Of a stretch of 64,000 nucleotides of DNA, positions 1-13,156 are shown in pieces. The notes beneath the pieces were generated by a model. The model had not been told where the DNA came from. It ran no database searches and worked only from the letters and a program-made list of their open reading frames with translations. Each line of letters opens with the position of its first letter. Position 1 is the stretch's first letter. The translations under genes and the position numbers were made by a program. This stretch comes from Diprion similis (lineage: Eukaryota > Arthropoda > Insecta > Hymenoptera > Diprionidae), in assembly GCF_021155765.1 (NCBI RefSeq), contig NC_060114.1, positions 17,583,501 to 17,647,500 of the forward strand, in the 5' to 3' direction.

Positions 1-2440
1 TAGAAATCAGATCACTCGACAGCCTGCTGCGGGTGGAACCGGATTGCGTAACCGATAGGGTTATGCACGACGTAGACTCGGACCCCCCGTTTTTACTTTA
101 GTGATCGAATATTCCGTCAAACTTCAACACCAGCTTGGGTGGTTTGTGAGCGATGGTGTACAGCAATATCCCTGACATGCTGCACCACCCGCATGCACTG
201 TATTAGGTATATCCTGTCAAAAGGTTGTACAACAGGTCTCCATGATGCAGTCGTCTGCAAGGAAAAACGCCCTTGTCGTGATTTGGTAGTGTCTTTCACT
301 GGTTCTATTTGCGTAGCAAATTCAATTTCGTTTCACCATAACACTGGCTCGGAGCCTTTCACTTCTCTTGTGTGTATGTATGTACTAAAAGTACTGAAAT
401 GATTATTTCGTGCCAAACATGTTACTGCACAGATCCGTGAACTGTTATCATTCCGGATCAACCGAAAGCCAAAGGCCAGATTTTCACGCAAAAGTGAGGT
501 AAGATCGTAACCGCAGTGATGCAAGTCACGATCAGGCAGGTGCAAGGATCGAGCCTTGAACTGCAGTTCGCGTTACTGACTCTTTTCAAAAATTACTGAA
601 TGAACTAAAAATGGAAAACGTAACAGAGATAAATGACGGGTAGTCAATTGTCTAGTACCATTCACGTTTTAACGATGGTTTAAGGCGTCTTTTCAATCGG
701 TTGCCGCATCTCATGGAGACCATCGCGCTGTTTAGTCACCCCTCCAACACCTGGTGGACATCATTACAACAGCAATCACGTTGCGTTGAATGACTATTCG
801 AGTTTTACGATAGAGCTGATACGTCCTAACTATAATGCTGTTTATATTCAACACTTTTTATGACGTTTACAAAACACCTCCATGCATCATTAAATCTTCC
901 TTGTTAAATGTCAGTGGTATGGAAGACTACTCAGGGCACAAATCTGATGCCTGAACAATACGTTTCGATGATTGTTATCGTGAATACCGATTATTTCTGG
1001 CATACCGAAGTATAGGAGCACGTCAGTTCGACGCGACAGAAGGTACAGCACCAAGTATTAAGTGCTGGATCTCTTGCATCCCATTTAACGATATATGAAG
1101 CAACCGTAGAAGACAGTGATTGTCATAATTGGTCCGTCGACCGATATTTTCTGCATATTTTGAGGCCGAATGACCGGCGACTCGAAGCAAACTGTTAAAA
1201 TGTTACCTACTTTCGATTCATCGTCAGCGTTACTGTACTCGCCCTTCTCCCGCAATCTCTCCGGCAGTCACTTTCTTCACTAACGTTAATTTCAACTGTA
1301 ACCACAAGTGCTTTGAGCGAAGTGAACGAGTTCCGGAAGGTCTAGATTGGAATCATATTTAGCGGTTCGTTCACATTGCCATATAATTCTCGATGGGGGG
1401 GCGTTTGAGGCCCTTGTAAAGCACGATTGCCACCCACACGCAGAAGCTTGGGTCGCGGAGGTCAATTGCTTCGAAATTGCAGTGAGTAGTAGCATATGCA
1501 GCTGTACACTTGTTACGTGTGAAGAAGGAAGTTGCGGCGAGACGAACTGTTTAATTCTTGTCAAAAAATAACCTCTTCACACACATAACGTACAACATGT
1601 CAAATGGAAAACGACGCGAGCCTTCATTGTTCGCTGGTATTATGACAAACTTTTGACGAATGTAAAATAATTATTACTTTCACACGCGATAAGATGCTTT
1701 AAGAATATATTCATTACTTCTACAAACATACGAGGTAAGTGTAACTTCATATTCACCCGTCTTCCCATAACGGTGTGATTTTGAAATGACCTTAGAATCA
1801 GGGGGGGGGGGGGAGAGAAATTATTGTGGATCTACGCACTTTCATCACCGTGATATTTTTATTTCATACATATAGCTTCGTTTACGTTAAAAACTGCTGA
1901 GGTTCGTTCGAAGCTCTGGAAAGTTGTTCCGCCTGCTATAATATATGTACAGGTATATACCAACGCGAGGCTGAGAATTTTTACCAAAACTTTCACACTT
2001 TGTCACCGATTCCCCGAACAATAACCTGCAGTAAAGAAAGAGAGACCCGAGCTTATAGGGACGTAAAACGACTATGGACGCATCTTCGGAGGAGAAAAAA
2101 AGGGATAAAATAGACGAAGATAGAGAGAAAGAGAGGGAAGGGGTCAGGGGGAAGGAGCAGGTCAACAGGTATTGCATCGGAGAGCATAACCTGTTGTTGT
2201 TCCCGTCTCTATGCGCGGCTTGTGTACAGGTCCAGAAACGAATCTAGCCCTAGATGAGAGCAGGATTTCACAGCGGGGCGGAGACTGACCAAAGGTAGTC
2301 TCTCCCTAGCTAACATACCTGGATTCACCTCTGCAGGTAAATCTCTAAGTTTATACCTGGAATGCAACTGGTCCTGCAGCTTCGGGAGGGAGATCTATTA
2401 AGCGCCTAGTATGTAGAGTTTCAAAGTTTAAGCTTCACCT
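1..2440. other. No gene recognised; mostly unique sequence
   Basis: Only short overlapping frames on both strands are present and none resembles a protein I know. A run of 13 G occupies 1801-1813, followed by a GA-rich stretch. A purine-rich patch (about 2080-2160) accounts for a low-complexity minus-strand frame at 1887-2177. The start of the transposase relic downstream could reach into the last few hundred bases here, but I could not recognise it. Confidence 0.5.
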
Positions 2441-2559
2441 CCGAATACCTTGATGGATAACAACTATGGCCGTAAAACCTCGGAGGCTTTCAACAATGCA
2501 CTCAGACATGGAACGCTTCAAACGTGCAGTGATGATTATTCGACCAACGCATCGTTCGT

Positions 2560-3070
2560 CGACTGGTTTGTTCGATGGCAACAATTAAACTTGCCACATT
2601 GCGACCGTGCAATACCGTAAGAGGTTTTTCAATCCTTAATTTTACTGGACGAGTAAGGTCCTTTGGTTAAGCAATGTAGCTACGATGGTCAGGATGTTGA
2701 CACTCGTTAAATCGACTTTCCAAATCATTGAGGAGAGTGCATAACTTGTCGTGAAGACAGTCAAGATCTTGATTAGACTCCTGATGTCTATAATTAGTCA
2801 CTAACGATCGGCATGTTGTTAGGATTTAAATTACTTACGTATTACGTCCGCTCAATTTTCGAAGGAATTACGATCATCCTACTTTCCCTGGAACAGTATG
2901 CATACGGAACGTTCATTCACATGGGCGCACAAGATTCGGGGGTGGCCAGGATCGAATAGATCGGTAAAAGCGTGTGAAATCAATTCCGCACACTGTATGA
3001 TCCACACAGTCCGGATCTAAATCCTATATCCCAGCGATCATTTAATCGGCGATTTATTACTTTCGTAGGA
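2560..3070 (+). pseudogene. Decayed Tc1/mariner-superfamily (IS630-type DDE) transposase
   Basis: Pieces of one transposase catalytic region are readable in order on the plus strand, in shifting frames broken by stops. Near 2569 a reading FVRWQQLN resembles the family's F.RWLL segment. Near 2636-2652 a reading LILLDE matches the ILFTDEA block that holds an acidic catalytic residue. At about 2910-2953 a reading FIHMGAQDSGVARI matches the F.QDGAPPH.AR block. At 3005-3028 the reading is HSPDLNPI, the family's SPDLNP signature, followed by RRFITFV, which resembles its LWG.LKS.V stretch. Spacing between blocks agrees with an intact protein to within small deletions. Stops and frameshifts rule out activity. 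I found no terminal inverted repeats, so element ends are unknown and the N-terminal DNA-binding half was not recognised. One motif alone could be chance; the ordered series makes this fairly secure. Confidence 0.6.
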
Positions 3071-6000
3071 GGCGAGCGCAAACGCCACAGACTCTCCCGC
3101 GAATCCAGCTTTCTAAACGGGAACTTCATCACTGACGCGTATCAGATCGAGAGTTGATCGTGTAGACCAAGAAACCGGGTCGCGGATGTTTTGCGAATTC
3201 AAACATGTATCTCAAATATTTTTCACTACCAGCAACACGACCTCCAGAGAGTAATGAATTTTCCTCTGATCAACATCACCTATACAAGCCAGAAACAATC
3301 CTCCTGAGGATCGAGCCTGCAGTGTATCGTCTCCTCTGCATAGTGCATAACTCTCATCCACTCGTTTCTCTAATTTGAATAAATCGCGTAAGAGACTGTC
3401 GCAAACCGGTTGAGATATCGTCGACTTCGCGACTTTTGCATTCCATTTCCTGACGATGATTAACCTGGTAAAGATTAAACAAAAAAAAAAAGAAGAAAAC
3501 AACAACAACAACAGTCGTATAAAGAATTTCGGACTCACCTTGTCAGGCGATGCTTTATATACAAGCGGTTAAATATCGGCTCGATTTCGCCGTTGATTTC
3601 TCTGAGTACACACAGTGATCAGCGTCAACTTTCTACACCGTGATAATGGTGATGATGATGATGATTTATTCACGATGCGGAGTAAAACTTTATCCCGTAT
3701 ATCCAGCTATGCACTGATCCCAGCTGATACAGAGAACAGTTCTAGACTACTGAACACCTCGACACGATTCGCGGTTTGTCACCTGTCCGTCTTTGGGTCA
3801 CGTATAGTCATACTGGAGTCTTGGTCGAGCCGAAAATCCCGGAAGAGTATCTGCAGTGAGGTAAGGCGTCACCGACGAGCAATATCCGAGTGTTTCACAC
3901 GTACGATGTGTCCTCAGCTCCGTTCAACTTGATGCACAATAACTTCACCAACAGCAAAAGTGGGCACCGACACTGGAGATTGGGGTCGAAAATTGAAACT
4001 TAAAATTTCAGGGTTCGTTCGTTTACGTCTTCTTCGATGCTCGTTGTTCACTGTTCGTTTTTCGCTTCCGCGATCGCGCCACCCTCGCTTGGGTACCAAA
4101 CGGATGTCCAAGAGCTGCACTGAGCTCGTTGATGTCTGGACGCGCACTGGCAGCTCTGCTCGGAACTCTGTCTTCGGAATGACCTAGCTGACGATGTATC
4201 CCCGTGTCAAAACTCTCCAACCGCTTCCAGTCCGCGTGCCCACTTTGCCGGCTACTTCTTACTCACGGTGGGGAGTCGGTGCAAGGAATTGTGGAAAGGG
4301 GAGGAACACCCCGCCCTAAGACCTGTCGCGGTTGGCTTATATCCTACGTCTAACACCGAGGGAAAGGACGATTACGTTATGCGTACGTCGCTCTCAGTGT
4401 CGATAGCCACAAGTAACCGCCTGCATCTCCCGTTCTATAGGCCGACATATTGCATCCATTTTTCAAAATTACTTATTTTTGATCCCAGGATTTTCTTCTA
4501 GCGGTTGCAAAAATTGAGAAGCTAATCGGGACAGGTGATATTTTCAGGAATTCTAAGGAAGCGCCTAATTTCAAGGTTTTTTTATTACCTGCACTTTGAT
4601 CTGTCACGTGATCGTATTCTTATATTCTTTTATTTTATTGTTATATTTCTCTCTTGTTTAAACACTATCGAATCTGAAAATCGTTTCGTTGTACTGAGAT
4701 TTTTTTATTTTCATTTCAAACATAAGAATTTAAATTCATTTTTCGAATAAAACGTTACCGAAATAAATCGAGGATCTAAACGTGATTGTTTCTAGAAACA
4801 GCAATGATAGTAGCCTCTAAAGAAATAAAGTTTTGCGAATGGTTTTTCCATGCATCGTTTGATCGCAATGAAGCACGCCGCAATAGCTAAACATAGTTTC
4901 CAAAAATTGTCGATAAAAAATCTGCGCCATGAAGTCTATAATAAAAAAATCCGCAAAACGAAAAAGACATCTTGTACACATAAAAGAATCTAGGATGTCG
5001 ATTGAATATTTATAAGTTTCCAAAACGTAGATTAATTCTCCGTTCCGAATACTACACTCATAGGAATGCTAAAAATATTCGCACGCAATGTATACGATTT
5101 CTGCATAAACGAAATACTTCGCGAGGAGAAAAACGTCGTCTGCTTTCATTCGTGGCACATCTATCTACTCTACTTTCCGACCGAATACAACCACAATCGA
5201 GACACGAATCGACGGAGATCGGCACGCGGGTATCGCAAATTTGGAATTCGAGAACGTTTTTAATTGTGGTTTAAAATGATAAAGCGATACTCGAGACCGT
5301 GGAGATGGGAACTCGCCGAGGAGTAGAGGTTCCGTTAGGAACACCGGCTATCACCTGAATCCGAGGCGTCGAAGCAGCTGACCCACTTACCTGAAGCAAG
5401 TGACCGTAAAGCGCCCTTGCGACGAACAGCCGCGTTCTCTCCGTGCAGACGAAACAGGTTCTTCGACTTGTCATCTCGTGTCATGGATTGAAAGGCGAGC
5501 CTAGAATCGCGAATACGCAAATCGGTCGGAGGGGTCAGCGCGGATGTTTTTTTTAAATTAATATTCTCCCAACAGACATTCAACTTGCGCTGGAACTCAT
5601 CTGCGAATTTCTCTAATTCATCGCATGTGATTTTTGTGATATATGGAAAAAGAATATTCTCTATGATTCTACGGAAGTTCTGATCGGGGAAAAATTATCG
5701 GATTAAGATCAATCGCTTGATTGGAAAAACAATTTATCGTAATCTATGATTAATTGTTTGATTACTTTACAGTAAATTCTGTATTTATCGAAGTATATTT
5801 TACAAAAAAACAAAAACCTGATGTTTTTTGATGAAATCTGTTCTTTTGTGATTATTATGAATATTTATAAGTATATTTTCTATAAACTAGCCACAGGGTT
5901 AAAAATAATGCAAAAATTCAGATTTGTTTATTCCGATGATTATAAACTACCTCAGGAAAACGCTTATAAGAATTCGATATAAGTAAGTGAAAAATCAGAA

Positions 6001-7484
6001 AGAAAATTACTTATTTAATAAAAATTATTTAATTCTTATGTTCCGTTATGGCACACTTTGATAACATTTATACCATAAACAAAATCATGACTTAATATTT
6101 CTCCGTGTACCGAAATTTAAACCAAACAAAAATTATTTTTTTTCAATCGTATCTATCCCCTAGAGCGATGATTTTTACGTTTGTTTTTACCACCGGTGGT
6201 TTCCCGACGGTGAAAAACAGGGTTGGAACCGTTGTACCTGCTCAGGTAAAGCGATTCTCCGAAAACGGATATTAAGGGGCTGGGATTTCCGGGATTTTAG
6301 GGAAAATAAGAATAAAGTGGAAAAAAAAATTAGGACGGTCTTGAAAAATGGTGGGAAAGAAAAAAAAAGATAAATGAAAGAAAAATATCTTCCTATTTCA
6401 AGTTACACGTGAAACGATTTTCCTTCTCAGCTGCAGGTGAAAAGTCGACACTGCGCCACTGACGAAGATGTCGCTCCGAAACTCCTGTGTGCGTATTTCT
6501 TACCTGCACCCTCGGTCGAAAAGATTATAAGGGACACCGTCAATGGCGAGGAAAGAAACGAAGGGAAGGTCCGTGGCCTCGAATCTTTTAACTTTGAAAT
6601 TTTTGAAGGTAACATTTCAATGCAATTGCTTACATTTCAATGTTGCATTCTTCTTTTCGACACCTGTAGGTATACACATCTTAATATACATATATACATG
6701 CACGATATATGCCGCCATAAAGATCCGTTACCGATGAGTTCATTTACAGAATTCATAGCTCGAAGCGCCTGGCAAAGCGGCGGAACGAATGGCGTTGAAA
6801 TTTTCTAGCTCCCTTTTCTACAAGCTTCGATAACTCGGTGTATGAATATTAAGCAATAAAAATATGCGCCAGGAGTATATAAGTAACACATTTTCCTCGT
6901 TTTGCCTTGAACCGTTTTGAAAGACTGCAATCTAAGACCAACCTTGAGGCTATCTCGCGGTATCGGAATCTCGATCACAACGAGAGAAAAATCTATATTC
7001 ATGATTAGTGGATGAAAAAACGGTAAATGCAAACACGCTACCTATTGCAAAACAGGGGGGAGGGGGACTGAATTAGACGAAAAAAATGGCGGATCATTGC
7101 ACACGCGAATAGAATACAAAGCACGACATCGCAATTCCCATAATTAGTTGGTCAGTTGTCACTTTGTGGTGTAGTCAGTTGTATCCGGCGTCTTTTCAAA
7201 CAGCCTTGGGAACCGAGAAAAAAATTGTTCCTGTTGCCGTACATCAGGCTTATTACTTTAAATTCCGACTACAACTGTATCATAACGCGAAGAGAACTGT
7301 GCTGCTTTTCGCATTTAATTTGTTTTTATTGCAGGAAAGAAAGGCGGGGGCGTGGCTAAGCAAAATGGTGACGAGGACTCGGTTTTCGACGAATTGTTTT
7401 AGGCAAATTATGCAAATACGAAAGTGCGGATAACTTTGTGCAAGGTGGGAAGCTTTAGTTTTCACATATGGAATCGATATACTG
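3071..7484. other. No gene recognised; partly AT-rich spacer
   Basis: Frames are short and unrecognised. 3481-3512 is a poly-A run followed by AAC repeats. 5600-6420 is AT-rich with almost no open frames. A perfect 12-bp palindrome (ACCACCGGTGGT) lies at 6189-6200. The plus-strand frame at 6437-6808 (123 codons) follows a CAG that could be a splice acceptor, but it resembles nothing I know. A GC box reading GCGGGGGCG, the EGR/Sp1 type, is at 7344-7352 just before an ATG. Nothing here is strong enough to call as a gene. Confidence 0.4.
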
Positions 7485-7572
7485 AAAAAAATACGATAAA
7501 AGAACTCTTTTAAAATTAAATATGGCCCAGTCAGAGTGAAGCACGTTTGGCCACCAGATGTCGCAGCGCTAC
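7485..7572 (+). repeat. Dispersed repeat copy A with CTCF-like core
   Basis: This stretch matches the reverse complement of 41689-41768 over about 80 bp. It includes an exact shared block of 26 bases at 7506-7531, running from TCTTTTAAAATT into ATATGGCCCAGT. Near its right end is CCACCAGATGTCGC (7551-7564), also shared. That core resembles the CTCF consensus family CCACYAGRKGGCGC. The two copies diverge beyond about 7572. It could be a short transposon remnant or a conserved regulatory cassette; two copies cannot decide this. Confidence 0.55.
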
Positions 7573-10500
7573 GATTCCGTTGCCAATTTTTTCGCTCGTT
7601 GCGGGAGAATTAGAGGAATGTATGAAGCTATGTTTTTTTTTTAACCATTATTAGCACTGATGACGCGTTTGATTGTGAGATATTAACGCCAGGAATCAGG
7701 ACGGGAATGGCTGGTTCGTTCGAGATAAACGGTTTCGTCTGGATTCATACTGAAAACTGTTTGTCTCTAGGTTATAAATTTCGACAATCGCGAGGATCTC
7801 GACAGAATCAAGATTCACGAATCAAGACTCAAGGCTGACTCGCTGTATCAGCCCTAATTCGACACGAGGCTACCTTGGTCTGGAATTTGCGCGAAAATTG
7901 TCCTCATCAAAATTCTCCGATTCTTAGTCACTCGAGTTCTTCGACGGTTGTCAACGAGTCCCGTAACTGCAACGTACGTGGGGGTGACTTTCCCCGGTCT
8001 ATATTCACGGCTTCAATGTACAACATTCGCATCGCAAGCCACATGTGGTCTTGAAATTGTGCAAATTTAGTCGATGAATTTTACGATGGTCAATTTATTC
8101 GTCGCAGAATCATCAAAATAATCATTGTTGGGACCAGCAATTTTTCCAAAACAGCCTGAGAGTTTTGCCAGTTTATATAACAGGCTTGTAGAATTGAAAA
8201 CTCCAGTTGACATATAATACACTCAGTAATAAAAAATACAGTTGCTTGAAAAGACATGCACATTTGATAATTACGATAATTAGCTTTTTAGTGTGCTAAT
8301 TTCCACTATTGTAGATGATACTGTGGTTTTATTAGTGTTTAACATAAAAATGGTTATAATAATCATAAAATTTTACCATCTCTTTTTTTTTTTTTGTCTC
8401 TGTGAAGGATTTGCAAAATCTGTGCTGTTTGTGTATTAACACCTAAAATTTTCTGTTTATTAAAGAAAGTTATTTTTTCCGTGTCGAAATATATTTTTAA
8501 CATGATAATTATGTCATCGTTCTAAATATAAATTTATTCGTGTTATGCGTGTGATTAATTCTTCGGAAGTAAGATTACTCAACGTCGACTCCACATCCGA
8601 GATCAATTACCCTGTACTTTGGCCAGGTGATAAAACAGTCCGAAATATTATTTCTGGCTAAGGAATTGGCTGTTCTGGAACACACATCGTGGTTGTTGAT
8701 CAAAAGATTCGAAGCCGACCTACATTACACTCGTGCAAATTTGACCCGACGGAATTTGCCGGTAGTTTTGAAGCGGTGTGTATTATTCGTTCATCGACGT
8801 CGGTGTGAAAGGAATGAATGGCATGTGTGTTAAAAAAAATGACGATAATCGACGCGTGTGTAGCTAGATGGTGGGGCCAACACAATAAAGTCTAGGTGCT
8901 CGCGCGACGTCGAATTTCCGGTTCAAGTGGTTTAAAAATAATCTCTCTGATCAGCCTGCAACACCGATCTAGATACAAACGAGATAATGGCCGGTTAAGA
9001 ACCGACGATAAATACGTACACATATGTGTGTGGGTATAACATATATATGTATATACACGTATGCATATTACGTGTAAGTAACTACAGGCCGAAAAGATTG
9101 TACGCGCGCGTTTATTGCGTAATATATGACAATATGTAAGTCACGTTAGTCGAGCATGTTTAAAGTGTAAAGCTATTAACGTGTCCAAATAATGTCAAAT
9201 TCCAACAGCTGTTTTCGGAATGTATACTAAAATTAGACGAGAGAATCTGGTTTCGTTTTGATTCAGTTATAGATAATTGTATAGGAAAATTACTCTGTAC
9301 GAAAACTGTATTTACATAGGTACACGTTATACGAGTACACATAGCGTAGAAATGTTATTCGAAAAATATATTTTTGTTAGATATATACACCGACGTAGAT
9401 ATACAACAACTTTGATTTCACAGTAAGGATGAAATTACAAACAAAATATTTCCACCGTTATTATTGTTACAACACTCGAGGAATTTTTTCTGTTATGTAT
9501 AAACAATAAGCGATATCCGACGACGATCAAAATGTGATTTGAAAACTTGTCGTCAATAAGAGAGATTAAATCTCGCAGTCTATTATGAATTCGTCGCCTC
9601 TCAATGTACAATATCACATGAAAAAAAATAGGCAATCGTCTAGCTAGAACTAAATACGGGATATCCTGTGCGTATAAATCCGTATTGTTTATACACATGT
9701 GCAGTAAATTTCTCATCGTCGGCTCTGATTTGAGTGTAAATGTCACATTATAATTGGCAGGACACGGTGATAAACGCGTATTCTAGTTAAGGTTCATCTG
9801 CAGCGGCTCGTCTAGCCGCATTATCCGAGCATGCAGTTGTTGTTAGTTGTTACGGTTATTGCAGTTGATCGCCCGCGCTTCTCAGGACGATTCTACAATA
9901 ACAATAACATGTACAACAACTCTGCTTTTAACTCGAGCTAGTTGAACGGCCCGCCTCCGCATGCCACGGAATCTCGTCCGAGCAAATTAGTGGTCCGGGG
10001 GTCTAGTACCTACAACCACTGTGACATCTACATGCATTACACGGTTTATGCTTATAGAACGCGTCCATCTTGGCTGGACGATTTATTCTGGTGGAAGAGG
10101 CTTCAGACAAGACGATGACGGAATGGGAAAAAAATTCGTATGTTTACTGCCTTTTGCGAATAAAAGTAAACATGATGGTTGAAAAAAGTTGTTTTAATGC
10201 TTTTGAAGAAAAAAAATGTTGACTACCTTCCGGCATGAACTTTGCAGCCCTTTTATCGAATGAGAAAGTTTCGATGAAAGTTCTAAAAATTGCAGGTAAC
10301 AAAAATTAACTGCAATGTGAAAACTGAAAGTCCGACATTTTTTATAAAGGGAAAATTTAAGGGCTTGAATGACGGTCTTGTTTTCCTACAATCTGATGAA
10401 TTTTTACGACGTAACTACGACTTTGTGGGTAAAAAATCTACAAGGTTCTAAATTTTTTGATTCAACAGATCAATAGGAGAAAAAAATTAATCGCAAAATG

Positions 10501-10958
10501 CGAAAAATCCTGTAACGTAATACAATTGCGCCCAGCATTTCCAATTAGAGTTTGAGACATAAAACGAAAAGAAACAATATATGACATATTTATTGTAAAA
10601 CACTGTCTTTTATGGACTGTATAAACAATGGACGCTTTTTCTTTTTCCCAGTTGACCAACTTTGGTTTCGAATCCATTGAGTTTAATTATATTCCAAAAA
10701 GCAATACACATTGAACTCCAACCCTCTGACAACGCGCTTCATTCGAGATGAGCGTTCTGCGCATGCGCTGGAAGTCGACCGACTATCAGCTGCCTTCACT
10801 CAAAATAGATTCAATACTGTAGGGAGTACACAGCGTTGTTATATAACTATTTATATTCATCAGACGAGGACGTGAATGGCAGTACGATCACTATAACGAC
10901 GAATTGACACGGTATGAAACAGGATAAATCGGTTATTTTGTCATACTAATGTATCGTT
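7573..10958. other. No gene recognised; AT-rich spacer
   Basis: Short unrelated frames only. Low-complexity spots include a T run near 8382-8395 and purine/pyrimidine alternation with ACACATATGTGT near 9019-9060. The palindrome TGCGCATGCGC, an NRF1/Ewg-like core, lies at 10758-10768, 190 bp upstream of tRNA-Val. I see no splice-linked coding series. Confidence 0.4.
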
Positions 10959-11031
10959 GTTTCCGTAGTGTAGTGGTTATCACGTGTGCTTCACACGCAC
11001 AAGGTCCCCGGTTCGATCCCGGGCGGAAACA
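10959..11031 (+). tRNA. tRNA-Val (anticodon CAC)
   Basis: The gene is 73 nt with no intron. The acceptor arm GTTTCCG (10959-10965) pairs perfectly with CGGAAAC (11024-11030), and A at 11031 is the discriminator. The anticodon stem TGTGC/GCACA (10985-10989 / 10997-11001) encloses loop TTCACAC, giving anticodon CAC at 10992-10994, which reads GTG codons. The T arm contains GGTTCGATCCC, the canonical B box. The D arm GTAGTGTAGTGGTTATCAC matches animal tRNA-Val. CCA is not encoded, as expected for a eukaryote. A T9 Pol III terminator follows 8 nt downstream. All arms pair, so the gene looks functional. No tRNA neighbour lies nearby. Confidence 0.97.
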
Positions 11032-11039
11032 CGCATTGG

Positions 11040-11048
11040 TTTTTTTTT
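11040..11048 (+). terminator. Pol III terminator of tRNA-Val
   Basis: Nine consecutive T residues on the coding strand, 8 nt after the discriminator base. This is the standard RNA polymerase III stop signal. A second T run (11053-11059) could act as a backup. Confidence 0.9.
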
Positions 11049-12757
11049 CACCTTTTTTTCTGCCAAGATTCCGTTATTTGATCTGCCTATGCAATATTTC
11101 TTAACCCTGTTCGGTTCGATCTAATGCCACTTTCTCGAGTATTAATCGCCCGTGATACCTCCATAATAGCCGGATTCTAGATTGTTCATTTCTACGTAAC
11201 TATAGTACATTATCAAATGGTACAGTAGCCGATAACCCAAGCTGCATTGCAGAAAGTCAGAATTATCTTCAATCATCGCGTTACTGATTTGAACGAAATG
11301 AAAAAATAGTGGGATTATAAACAAAAGCTGAGATATTTATACTTCGTTTCAAATCACTTAAAAATCGTTCAAAAATATCCATTAGACTCGTTCCGTTTCA
11401 CTGAATGATGGCTTATTTTGTTCGGAAGACTGTTTTATGTAGATATTTACAGCAACGAACATTTGTTTTTTTCACGTTGGCATCGTTAGATATCTAATAC
11501 TACAAAATTTACGTGTCTCGACATCCGTTTCGCAGCCTTTTCCTCATCGCATTGACAGACAAATACTACACGCCGTCGATCGTCGACGGTATCCGACCAC
11601 GTGCCCGTCCGTAACTCTCTTTGACGATGAATAGTGATATAACCCGGTCTCAAGTTCCAGCTCACACAAGCTCACGCAATGTGTATAATAACCAACCGCC
11701 GTAAAACCGCAGCCTGCAACTTTCTTTTGCATGGTTAAATGGATGTAGTCTCGTAATAAACCTGCCTGTACCTCAATTTCTCGCTGCGCATCTTTTTTAC
11801 CCTACAAAATCCTGAATTTCCCGGTTCCAAGCTACGTCGGGATACTTGAAATACCGAGTGCGAAGAAGAATGTACCTACGTAACGATGAGCGTTGCAAAT
11901 GAGTTCAGATGAGAATGGCAAGAACTGAAAATGGCGTGAACGATCTGGCGTAATAAACGTAATTAGCGTATCTTTAGGGATACGCTGCTCGTTTCTTCAA
12001 CAGAACTCCTTTTTGCCGTATAGCTTAAGTGTAATTGCATTATAATGGCGAGAAGCTTGATCTAGGTGTTTAAAACGGTGAATGCTCAGCACTTGCGCCT
12101 TGCTTGCAGACTCAATCTTTACGTCGAGGTGTGTGAAACGTATATTCACTTTCGGTTCGTTACGCAAACGACGCGAGAAATGGAGGCAAGAATTAATTGA
12201 CGGTTTATGCGATCATGTCTGCGGCACGACTGCCCGGCATATTCCAATTTTATCATATCGTACATGGCATTGGCAGTAGATGTTCAGGTGTGATATATTC
12301 AACTCAGCGAGGCACGCGCGCGTTTTTCGATTAGTTAAAAATTCAATTTCACCTTTCTTCGCTTCATTCTTATTCTCTTGATCCCCGGATTTCTATTGCT
12401 GCTCCGCCATCCCGTCCAATACCTACGTCACGTAGGAAAGCAGACTTTTTAATTTTACTTGCCCGTCGCGTCTATGACTGTATAAGTAGACTAGTAGTTG
12501 AACTTCGTTTAAGAACGGATGTTTCAATTTCACAATGCGCCGTTGGGCTTGAATTATTTTCACGGTGATTTATTGCACCCGAATTCACAGCCGCGATGCA
12601 CTACGTGATGGAAGTGTCTGAAGCTCCGAAATAATTCGAACGTTTTGTCATATGTTCATATGTTGCCATCTGCAATTTAAACACCCAAAATTTTAACCAA
12701 GAAACATTAAGTTTACCTAGATGAACGTTCGTATTGTTGCACATGATTCGAAAAATT
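11049..12757. other. No gene recognised
   Basis: Frames of at most about 65 codons, none recognised. I see no repeat, promoter cluster or RNA gene in this stretch. Confidence 0.4.
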
Positions 12758-12758
12758 T

Positions 12759-12898
12759 AGGTTAGTTTTCTGTGAAACTCGCCGCTCAAACCCAGTAGTT
12801 GGCAACCGAAGCTATATTCATACTGCTAAATTTTCAAATCGTCGGGTTCGTTGCCTTTCTACTGGCATTAGTCGGCAAGTTCGACAGAAAACTCACCT
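12759..12898. repeat. Fold-back inverted repeat A
   Basis: A 52-bp left arm (12759-12810) is the imperfect reverse complement of a 52-bp right arm (12847-12898), roughly 75% identical, around a 36-nt loop. Both arms carry AGTTTTCTGT next to a GCCG block and a CCAGTAG block. It starts a run of four consecutive fold-backs extending to 13577. A MITE or hairpin-RNA origin is possible; neither arm codes for protein. Confidence 0.65.
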
Positions 12899-12942
12899 TA
12901 CAACGACTTGACCTGGTTGCATAGTCAGACTTGTGACAGGAC

Positions 12943-13149
12943 GGTGACACAGGGTGAAATACACCCAAACTCCAAAAAAGTGATATCCTGCTTCAACAAT
13001 GACTTTCAGAAATCTAACAAAAAATATCTAGATATTGTATAAGGATCGCAGAAAAAGTTCTTTCAGTTTTCCTAACCAGAATTGCCACGAATAAGGGACT
13101 CTACGAAGACTTTGAAGAATGTTTGGGGTGAAATTCGCCCCCCGTGATC
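12943..13149. repeat. Fold-back inverted repeat B (weak)
   Basis: GGTGAAATACACCCAAAC on the left (within 12943-12970) is mirrored by GTTTGGGGTGAAATTCGCCC on the right (within 13121-13149), with one or two gaps. A 12-bp perfect palindrome ATATCTAGATAT (13024-13035) sits close to the centre, and intermediate sequence matches only loosely. This is the most decayed of the four hairpins and could be a chance match. Confidence 0.35.
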
Positions 13150-13156
13150 AATTAGG

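Noticed and set aside
10984..11000. Alternative register of the tRNA-Val anticodon stem giving anticodon TCA
   Set aside because: The alternative stem needs a G-T pair and breaks alignment to tRNA-Val; the TGTGC/GCACA register is perfect and gives CAC.
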